Source: Hyphomicrobiales bacterium
GTDB taxonomy: Bacteria > Pseudomonadota > Alphaproteobacteria > Rhizobiales > Rhizobiaceae
Assembly: GCA_900468535.1 (NCBI GenBank)
Contig: UBTY01000041.1
Location: 182,855 to 246,854 of the forward strand
Length of the DNA stretch: 64,000 bases
Direction: 5' to 3'
Within the stretch, counting starts at the first letter, position 1. The number at the start of each line of letters is the position of its first letter. The translations under genes were made by a program, and so were the position numbers. The notes below the pieces were generated by a model. The model searched no databases, was not told the origin of the DNA, and was given only the letters and a program-made list of their open reading frames with translations. Shown piece by piece: positions 58,046 to 64,000 of the stretch.

Positions 58046-59044
58046 ATGACCTTACGACATGACCCAAGCCGGCGGCAATTCCTGACGGCACTGGCAGGCT
58101 TTTCGGGATTGCTTTCGACAGGAGCCCCCTCTCTCGTTTTCGCAACGGGAGAGAAACCGTTTCCGATCGACATCCGCCACGCCCTTGGAACGACCCGAAT
58201 TGACGCGGAGCCAAAACGTATCGTCACCCTCGGCTGGAATGGCGAGGATGCCGTGCTGGCGCTTGGTCGTGTGCCTGTCGGCATGCACCGATACGGTCTG
58301 TTCGAGCGAGGCATCCTTCCTTGGAATGAAGCCTATCTCAAAGGCCAGACGCCCGAACTGCTGCAATCGGGCATACTCGACTATGAAGCAATTGCCGTGC
58401 TCGAACCGGATGTGATCCTGGCCATCAAGACCGGTATCAACGAAATCGAATGGCAGCGCCTGTCCAGTATTGCGCCAACCGTCGTCTACGCTTCGGCTCC
58501 ATGGAAAGCAGACTGGCGCGAGCAGATGGTCCTGACGGGACTGGCGCTGGGCGAACCTAAAAAAGCCCGCGACCAGATCGAGGCCACGGAAAAACAACTT
58601 CGCGACCTCGCCGCAACCCACCCTCACCTTAAAGGCAAGACTTTCATCTTTGGCAGCTATTTCCCGGGTGAAGGCACGCTTGGCGTCTATTTCGCCCGCG
58701 ACCCGCGCGTGCGCGAACTCGTCGCGATGGGCCTTCGATTGGCGCCGGGCGTCGAAGCCTTTATGGCGACGGAGCCCGATGCGAACGGCACCGGCGTCAG
58801 CCTTGAGGAACTCGATCGCTTCGACGCCGATGTGTTGATCGTCTGGTATGGCCCCGGTGCACGCGCTGACGCGGAAGGCCAGCCGCTGTTCAAGGCTTTC
58901 GGGCCTGTGCGGCGAGGCGCCTACATCGCGCTCGATGATCCGGTTTCCGTCTGGGCAACATCCGCCGTCAGTGTTCTGTCCATTCCTTATGCCTTCCCGG
59001 ATTTTGTCGAGCGTATTGCCGCAGCGGCCACGAAAGGGCGATGA
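58046..59044 (+). CDS. Siderophore-binding periplasmic protein (FecB/FepB-like), Tat signal
   Basis: The protein of about 332 residues starts with a twin-arginine signal (SRRQFLTALAGFSGLLSTGA), followed by the type III binding fold (RIDAEPKRIVTLGWNGEDAV, then YEAIAVLEPDVILAI, FIFGSYFPGEGTLGVYFARD and DADVLIVWYGPGARAD). The ATG at 58046 follows the hairpin; an ATG at 58004 would put the hairpin into the coding region and add 14 residues, and its GAGG is very close. It delivers the ferric siderophore to the two-permease transporter encoded downstream. Confidence 0.9.
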   Translation: MTLRHDPSRRQFLTALAGFSGLLSTGAPSLVFATGEKPFPIDIRHALGTTRIDAEPKRIVTLGWNGEDAVLALGRVPVGMHRYGLFERGILPWNEAYLKGQTPELLQSGILDYEAIAVLEPDVILAIKTGINEIEWQRLSSIAPTVVYASAPWKADWREQMVLTGLALGEPKKARDQIEATEKQLRDLAATHPHLKGKTFIFGSYFPGEGTLGVYFARDPRVRELVAMGLRLAPGVEAFMATEPDANGTGVSLEELDRFDADVLIVWYGPGARADAEGQPLFKAFGPVRRGAYIALDDPVSVWATSAVSVLSIPYAFPDFVERIAAAATKGR

Positions 59045-59045
59045 C

Positions 59046-59759
59046 ATGGTCGAAGAGCCGGAATTTCACACCGCAACCGTTCACTCGAAGAGACATATCA
59101 GCCCATCCATGATCCGTGTGATCCTCGGTGGAGAGGATCTACGCCGTTTTGCGAGTTGCGGCGGGCTGGATGAATTCGCATGGCTCGGTTTTCCGGACGG
59201 GGATGCACCGCTCGCCGACGCACCCGGCCGCTATTATACCATCCGCCATTGGGACGCGGCGGCAGGTAGGATTACTGTCGACTTTGTGTCCCACGAGGGC
59301 GGTATCGCCTCCACATGGGCACGCATCGCCAAACCCGGAGATCGGCTGGGTGTACTCAAGCCGCGCTTCCGCTACGTCCCGCCCGCAGATGCCTGTTGGA
59401 TTGTTCTACTCGCAGACGCGACAGGCTTGCCGGCCGTTGGGCGCATCATCGAAGAGCGCCCATCCGCGGTCCCAGTCATCGCACATGTCGAGATCAACAG
59501 CATCGAAGATCGCCAGGATTTTTCAGCCGATGGATATCATTGCCATTGGCATCCAAGCTTCAACCATGGCGGGCGACCGAGCAGGCTGTCCGAGATCGCC
59601 GTGGAACTGGAACTGCCACAGGGTCCTGGCTACGTCTGGGTTGCGGGAGAGGCCAGCGAAGTTGCCGCCTGCCGTCGACATTTCCGTGACACGCTGGGGC
59701 TGCCGCGGGAGCGGCTGACCTCGATCGGTTACTGGATCCACGGGCAGGCTCGATCATGA
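59046..59759 (+). CDS. Siderophore-interacting protein (SIP, FAD-dependent ferric-siderophore reductase)
   Basis: The 237-residue protein has the SIP/ViuB fold: ISPSMIRVILGGEDLRRFAS, then GRYYTIRHWDAAAGRITVDF with the RxYT-type FAD motif, HEGGIASTWARIAKPGDRLG, and a C-terminal NAD(P)-binding part (VWVAGEASEVAACRRHF). It should reduce Fe3+ in the siderophore inside the cell to release iron. It starts 1 bp after the binding-protein stop and overlaps the permease gene by 4 bp (ATGA). The other cluster has an esterase instead, so the two systems release iron in different ways. Confidence 0.93.
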   Translation: MVEEPEFHTATVHSKRHISPSMIRVILGGEDLRRFASCGGLDEFAWLGFPDGDAPLADAPGRYYTIRHWDAAAGRITVDFVSHEGGIASTWARIAKPGDRLGVLKPRFRYVPPADACWIVLLADATGLPAVGRIIEERPSAVPVIAHVEINSIEDRQDFSADGYHCHWHPSFNHGGRPSRLSEIAVELELPQGPGYVWVAGEASEVAACRRHFRDTLGLPRERLTSIGYWIHGQARS

Positions 59760-60790
59760 TCGTGCGTGTTTCGTCTAGCCGGTCGGTCTATCGTTCTGCG
59801 CGAAAACTGCTCCCAGCTGTGGCCGTTCTTGCGCTGCTGCTCGTGCTGCTCTCGATCGCAAGCTTGATGCTGGGCGCGCGGCCGGTCTCGCTTGCCGTAC
59901 TCAACGCCGCCCTCCTGCACTACGATCCCCATGTGACCGAGCACATCATCGTGCGCGATTATCGTTTGCCGCGAACGGTCCTTTGCATCCTGTGTGGCGC
60001 GGCTTTCGGGACCTCCGGCGCTCTGATCCAGGCTGCAACCCGCAACCCGCTTGCCGATCCCGGCATTCTCGGCGTCAATGCCGGCGCAGCTTTCGCGGTC
60101 ATTCTGGCCGTCGGTGTATTTTCGTTCGCCTCGATCGAAGCCTATGTCTGGTTCGCGCTCGCCGGAGCGGCCATCGCCGGATTGCTCGTCTATGCGATCG
60201 GCACGTCCGCCGGCGGCGCGACCCCGGTTCGCCTGCTGCTCACAGGTGTCGCTCTGTCGGCCGTCCTGGGTGGGATCGGTTCCTCGATAACCCTGCTCGA
60301 TCCGCAAGCCTTCGACAGTATGCGTCATTGGCAGGTTGGAACGGTCGGTGGGCGCAACATGAATGTTGCCGTCACCGTTGCGCCCTTCATCGTACTCGGC
60401 CTTTGCCTTGCACTCGCCGTCACACCTGCACTGAACGCCGCCATCCTCGGTGACGATGCCGCCCAAGCTCTGGGGCTAAATCTGATCAGACTGCGCGTTG
60501 CCGTGGTGGTCGCCATGACCTTGCTTGCCGGTGCGGCAACCGCGGCCGTCGGCCCCATCACGTTTATCGGTCTCATGGTTCCCCATGCGGTGCGCTGGCT
60601 GGCTGGGCCAGACCAGAGACGGATCGTTCCACTCACGATGCTCGGTTCGGCCATACTCCTGCTCGCCTCTGATGTTGCCGGCAGGCTCGTCATTTTTCCC
60701 GATGAGCTGGAAGCCGGGATCGTGGTGGCATTCCTTGGCGCGCCGGTTCTCATCGCGCTTGCCCGCAGCGCAAGGACGACCCCGCTTTGA
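59756..60790 (+). CDS. FecCD-type siderophore permease (subunit 1)
   Basis: The 344-residue protein has about nine to ten membrane segments and the FecCD landmarks RNPLADPGILGVNAGAAFAV (coupling-loop side) and GPITFIGLMVPHAVRWLAG. It is one half of the permease pair and overlaps the SIP gene and the next permease gene, each by 4 bp. Confidence 0.93.
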   Translation: MIVRVSSSRSVYRSARKLLPAVAVLALLLVLLSIASLMLGARPVSLAVLNAALLHYDPHVTEHIIVRDYRLPRTVLCILCGAAFGTSGALIQAATRNPLADPGILGVNAGAAFAVILAVGVFSFASIEAYVWFALAGAAIAGLLVYAIGTSAGGATPVRLLLTGVALSAVLGGIGSSITLLDPQAFDSMRHWQVGTVGGRNMNVAVTVAPFIVLGLCLALAVTPALNAAILGDDAAQALGLNLIRLRVAVVVAMTLLAGAATAAVGPITFIGLMVPHAVRWLAGPDQRRIVPLTMLGSAILLLASDVAGRLVIFPDELEAGIVVAFLGAPVLIALARSARTTPL

Positions 60791-61830
60791 AGACGCTGAC
60801 CTATCGCCTGCCACTCCGAGGGTCCGACGCCGGTTCCCGGTTCTCCTTCCGTACGCCGGCACGAACAGTTTGGGCTGCGCTCGGCCTTCTCTTCGTGCTC
60901 GTCGCCCTCGGTCTTCTTACTCTAACCGCAGGCCGCTTCAATGTCGGCATGCTGGATATTGTAGACGCCCTGTCCGGGCGCGGTGCGGAGAAGACCAGAA
61001 TGATCATCGTCGAGTGGCGCTTGCCTCGCCTCCTGCTCGCTGGTCTTCTCGGCGCGGCTCTCGGTTTGAGTGGCGCAATCTTTCAATCCTTGACTCGCAA
61101 CCCACTCGGCTCGCCGGATATCATGGGCTTTGCGGCCGGCGCTCACACAGGTGCGCTGTTGGTCATCCTGCTGTTTGCAGGCGGCTATTATCTGACTGCG
61201 GCCGGGGCCATCGCCGGCGGTCTCGTTACCGCAATGCTCGTCTATGTCTTTGCTGGAAAAAGCGGCAATCACGGCTTCCGCCTGATCGTGATCGGGATCG
61301 GCACATCCGCCATGCTGTCCGCGTTGAACGCATGGATGATCCGCAGGGCCGATCTCGATGTTGCCATGGGAGCCGCGCTGTGGTCCGCAGGATCCCTGAA
61401 CGGTCTCGGCTTCCAGCAGCTTGTACCCGCGGCCATTCTTCTGGCTCTACTGGCAGTACCCATCATCGCGCTTGCCCGGCCTATGCGACAAATGGAACTA
61501 GGTGAGGATGTCGCGCTTGCCTCCGGCATCGCAACAGCGAAAAGCCGCCTTGGGCTGACTTTGTGCGGCGTCGCGCTCATTGCCATAGTGACCGCGGTCG
61601 CAGGGCCGATCTCGTTTGTTGCGCTGGCTGCCCCACAGATCGCCCACCGTCTTGCACGGTCTCCAGGCACGTCGTTGTTGCTCTCAGCGTTGATGGGCGC
61701 GGTTCTGCTCGCCGCCGCGGATGCCGCGGCACAGCACACCTTTGGACTCCAACTCCCCGTCGGGGTCATGACGGTGAGTGTCGGCGGCTTCTATTTCCTA
61801 TGGCTTCTCATCCGCGAGGGACGTCGATGA
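60787..61830 (+). CDS. FecCD-type siderophore permease (subunit 2)
   Basis: The 347-residue protein is the partner permease: LTRNPLGSPDIMGFAAGAHT and GPISFVALAAPQIAHRLAR are the FecCD motifs. It starts with TTG at 60787 in the overlap TTGA with the first permease stop. Its own stop overlaps the ATPase ATG by 4 bp, so all transporter genes are translationally coupled. Confidence 0.92.
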   Translation: MKTLTYRLPLRGSDAGSRFSFRTPARTVWAALGLLFVLVALGLLTLTAGRFNVGMLDIVDALSGRGAEKTRMIIVEWRLPRLLLAGLLGAALGLSGAIFQSLTRNPLGSPDIMGFAAGAHTGALLVILLFAGGYYLTAAGAIAGGLVTAMLVYVFAGKSGNHGFRLIVIGIGTSAMLSALNAWMIRRADLDVAMGAALWSAGSLNGLGFQQLVPAAILLALLAVPIIALARPMRQMELGEDVALASGIATAKSRLGLTLCGVALIAIVTAVAGPISFVALAAPQIAHRLARSPGTSLLLSALMGAVLLAAADAAAQHTFGLQLPVGVMTVSVGGFYFLWLLIREGRR

Positions 61831-62636
61831 CGATAGAACAGGCGCCGCATCTTGCCGCGCGATCCATAACCCTCAGCTACAAGGAACGGGCGATCTGTCG
61901 TGATCTGTCTCTTGCCGTGCAGCCGGGTTCGTTCACGGTGATCATCGGCCCCAATGCTTGCGGGAAGTCTACCTTGCTGCGCGCGCTCGCGCGTCTGCTT
62001 GCGACCGCCGAGGGCAGCGTTCTCCTCGATGGACAGGACATCGCTCGCCTGCCGACAAAGAGCGTAGCACGTCGCCTAGGGCTGCTTCCGCAATCCTTTG
62101 CCGCCCCGGATGGCATCACCGTCTCCGAGCTCGTCGGGCGCGGCCGCTATCCGCATCAATCCTTTCTCCGGCAATGGTCGGCGGCGGACGGAGAGGCCGT
62201 ACACGCTGCAATGGCGGATACGGACATCGCAGACCTTGCCGATCAGCCGATCGATACCCTTTCGGGAGGCCAGCGCCAACGAGCCTGGGTGGCAATGGCA
62301 CTCGCACAGGAAACATCGCTCCTGCTTCTCGACGAGCCCACGACATTCCTGGATATCGCCCACCAGATCGAGCTTCTCGATCTTTTCGAGACGCTGAACC
62401 GGAAAGGGCGGACGATTGTCGCCGTGCTTCACGATCTCAACCAGGCCTCCCGCTACGCCTCACATCTCGTCGCGATGAGGGACGGTATGATCGTCGCGGA
62501 AGGCACCCCCGCAGCAATCGTGACGCCGGAGATGATCAAATCCGTCTTCGATCTGGAAAGCGTTGTCATCCCGGACCCGGTCACCGGTTCGCCTCTCGTC
62601 GTGCCAAGCCGTCATGCCAGATGGAGAGTTTATTAG
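61827..62636 (+). CDS. Siderophore ABC transporter ATPase (FepC-like)
   Basis: The 269-residue ATPase has TVIIGPNACGKSTLLRAL (Walker A), DTLSGGQRQRAWVAMAL (signature), SLLLLDEPTTFLDIAHQ (Walker B) and IVAVLHDLNQASRYAS (H loop), as in FepC/FecE. The ATG at 61827 overlaps the permease stop. It ends the second iron cluster. No enzyme for siderophore biosynthesis is nearby, so this looks like uptake of siderophores made elsewhere or by others. Confidence 0.94.
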   Translation: MTIEQAPHLAARSITLSYKERAICRDLSLAVQPGSFTVIIGPNACGKSTLLRALARLLATAEGSVLLDGQDIARLPTKSVARRLGLLPQSFAAPDGITVSELVGRGRYPHQSFLRQWSAADGEAVHAAMADTDIADLADQPIDTLSGGQRQRAWVAMALAQETSLLLLDEPTTFLDIAHQIELLDLFETLNRKGRTIVAVLHDLNQASRYASHLVAMRDGMIVAEGTPAAIVTPEMIKSVFDLESVVIPDPVTGSPLVVPSRHARWRVY

Positions 62637-62772
62637 GCTCTCGCCGATTCCGGAAATGCTGAAGCGGGGCTCGACAAAAGCGCGAGCCGATTTCGGACTG
62701 CTGAGGGTGTTTCGCGCTGGCCTAGACAAGGCTGCAACATTTCCATATTGAGCATCTCCGGTCGGTGCAAGT

Positions 62773-62821
62773 ACCTCGGATACGCGGCTTGGACGCGTCT
62801 TTACCGATCTTTATCCGAGGT
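62773..62821. repeat. Inverted repeat at end of SDR gene
   Basis: ACCTCGGATA (62773-62782) and TATCCGAGGT (62812-62821) are perfect 10-bp arms with a 29-bp spacer, overlapping the reverse-strand stop at 62811-62813. It may act as a terminator between convergent genes, or bind a protein. Confidence 0.45.
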
Positions 62822-63677
62822 CTTGTTGACGGGGGTGATTACAGCTCCTGAACATCTCGCCCGATCCGCATGGGCAGAGATCGCTCTTGCGCCGCTGCAG
62901 GCGATAGACCAACGGCAGCAGCAACGACATCGGTAAGAATTTTGCCACGGCAATCAACACCTTCGCGGAGATTCCGGGCACAACAAGCCGGCGACCCGAC
63001 CTGAACCCACGCCACCCCTGCTCGGCGACGTAGTCCGCGGTAAGCTTGGGGAGAACCTTGAAAAGCGTTGCCCGGCCGGCACCGGACCTGTCGAGAAAAT
63101 CGGTAGCAACCGGACCGGGCGTTACGCAGGTTATGGTGACGCCCGTTCCGCGCAACTCCTGAGACAGAGCAGCGGAAAACGATCGAACAAAGCCCTTGCT
63201 GGCATAGTAGACGGCCATATTCGGCCCGGGTAGAAAGCTTGCGACAGAGCCAAGGTTGATGACACCCCCTCGCCCTCGCCTCGCCATGCCGGGCGAGAAC
63301 CGTAACGTGAAATCGGCCAGCGCGCGGATATTGACATCGACAATGCCAAGCTGCCCGGCGGCCGGGAGCAAGGTGGCCGCGCCACGAAGGCCATAGCCGG
63401 CACTGTTCACCAGCACGTCACAAAACAGGCCGCACTCCGCCAATAGGGTTTCAAGGTGGCTCGACGCATCCGGGTCAGCCAGGTCGACCGCAAAAACGAC
63501 CGCCCTGCCGCCCGCAGAACGGATTTCCGCCGCCACTGCCTCGAGGTCGGGTTCGGATCGCGCGACCAGAACGACAGCCGCATCCTCCCGGGCAGCAATC
63601 TTGGCGATCGATCGACCAATCCCTCTCGACGCGCCAAGAACAACGGTCGCCGGCAGCAACTTCTCGCCACGGCTCAC
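62811..63677 (-). CDS. Short-chain dehydrogenase with C-terminal SEC-C-like metal-binding tail
   Basis: The 288-residue protein has a classical SDR core: VVLGASRGIGRSIAKIAARE (TGxxxGxG variant), LVNSAGYGLRG (N-S-A-G in place of NAG), GVINLGSVASFLPGPNMAVY and the YYASKGFV active-site YxxxK. After ~255 residues comes a basic stretch (LVYRLQRRKSD) and then LCPCGSGEMFRSCNHP, which follows the SEC-C zinc motif C-x-C-x8-C with His two residues on. I do not recall this combination as common. The start is GTG at 63677, overlapping the upstream gene by 4 bp. Confidence 0.88.
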   Translation of the reverse strand: MSRGEKLLPATVVLGASRGIGRSIAKIAAREDAAVVLVARSEPDLEAVAAEIRSAGGRAVVFAVDLADPDASSHLETLLAECGLFCDVLVNSAGYGLRGAATLLPAAGQLGIVDVNIRALADFTLRFSPGMARRGRGGVINLGSVASFLPGPNMAVYYASKGFVRSFSAALSQELRGTGVTITCVTPGPVATDFLDRSGAGRATLFKVLPKLTADYVAEQGWRGFRSGRRLVVPGISAKVLIAVAKFLPMSLLLPLVYRLQRRKSDLCPCGSGEMFRSCNHPRQQDLG

Positions 63678-64000
63678 TTAAACTGCTCCCCAAGCGCAGC
63701 GTTCGGTAGAAGGGGGCTGGCAGACATTGCATCGACCTCGTCGGCTATGTCGTTGTTGAGGATTGCCTCAAAACGCTCCAGCGCGCGTGCGACATTTGCG
63801 CCGTCCATAACCCGGTGATCATACAGGATACGCACCGCCACGCTGCCATCCGGCCCGATCGGGCCATAGTTCAGGAGCGTCGTCAGCGGTGTCAGCGGAT
63901 TGAGCGACTCCGCCCCGAGCCCCGAATAGACCGAAAGCTGGAACGTACCAAAAAAACGCGGACGCTGCCGCCCGAGATTCAATCCGAGCCACATCCCGGC
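63674..64000 (-). CDS. 2-oxoacid dehydrogenase E2-like acyltransferase domain, N-terminal part outside window
   Basis: The reverse frame is open from the right edge to the TGA at 63676-63674, giving the last ~108 residues. It contains LTPLTTLLNYGPIGPDGSV and RILYDHRVMDGANVARALER, where DHRxMDG is the catalytic motif of the CoA-dependent E2/CAT acyltransferases. The C-terminal tail (NNDIADEVDAMSASPLLP) is not that of a standard pyruvate dehydrogenase E2. It could be a stand-alone acyltransferase paired with the SDR, to which it is coupled by a 4-bp overlap. Confidence 0.8.
   Translation of the reverse strand, partial: AGMWLGLNLGRQRPRFFGTFQLSVYSGLGAESLNPLTPLTTLLNYGPIGPDGSVAVRILYDHRVMDGANVARALERFEAILNNDIADEVDAMSASPLLPNAALGEQFK

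Noticed and set aside
1..64000. Mobile elements, CRISPR arrays, tRNA/rRNA genes
   Set aside because: I found no transposase, integrase, terminal repeats, regularly spaced repeats or RNA-gene signatures on reading both strands.

Overview
The window reads as part of an alphaproteobacterial genome, most likely a member of the Rhizobiaceae or a close relative. The evidence is the uniformly high GC content, dense gene packing, several FixJ/NodW-type response regulators with soluble multi-PAS kinases, two class III cyclases and rhizobial-type iron genes. I saw no tRNA, rRNA, CRISPR array, insertion sequence or phage gene. Taxonomy is inferred from gene content only.

Region 1 (1-4.8 kb) holds a multidrug efflux unit (HlyD/EmrA-type adaptor and EmrB-type pump) that runs into a class III cyclase cut by the left edge. 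A divergent LysR gene sits beside it, with an inverted repeat between.

Region 2 (4.8-30 kb) is the most unusual part. It carries three soluble multi-PAS histidine kinases, three FixJ/NarL-type response regulators, two single-domain receivers, an OmpR-type regulator without its phospho-acceptor Asp, a second cyclase and a MscS channel with a cyclic-nucleotide-binding domain. Between them lie small redox and detoxification genes: cupin, two NmrA-like proteins, AhpD-like protein, chloroperoxidase-like hydrolase, SDR, metallo-beta-lactamase-fold hydrolase, MFS pump and others. Ten copies of a near-palindromic box (AAC-N4-GTTT in gene direction) lie upstream of nine transcription units here. In nine of the ten, a TAGnnT hexamer starts 28-30 nt after the first base of the GTTT half. 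The box resembles, from memory, the StyR/TodT operator (ATAAACC..GGTTTAT type). I infer a locus-wide regulon run by the embedded FixJ-type regulators.

Region 3 (30-37.3 kb) is a forward run of two haloalkane-dehalogenase/epoxide-hydrolase-like proteins (the second frameshifted), a PNPOx-like flavoprotein, an NTF2-like protein, a GNAT enzyme and a large winged-helix/ATPase/repeat regulator.

Region 4 (37.3-44.2 kb) has two divergent catabolic or detoxification operons, each with one copy of a very similar ABM-domain protein. One is MFS - hydrolase - ABM; the other is GlcG-like - alcohol dehydrogenase - DJ-1/PfpI - ABM - aldehyde dehydrogenase.

Region 5 (44.5-62.6 kb) has two complete iron-siderophore systems in tandem, each with a FecI-type sigma factor, FecR-type anti-sigma factor and TonB receptor with an N-terminal signalling domain. 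The first continues into a FhuC/FhuD/FhuB-type transporter and a convergent siderophore esterase. The second continues into a binding protein, a siderophore-interacting reductase, two FecCD permeases and an ATPase.

The right edge (62.8-64 kb) has a reverse-strand pair: an E2-like acyltransferase cut by the window end, overlapping an SDR with a C-terminal SEC-C-like metal-binding tail.
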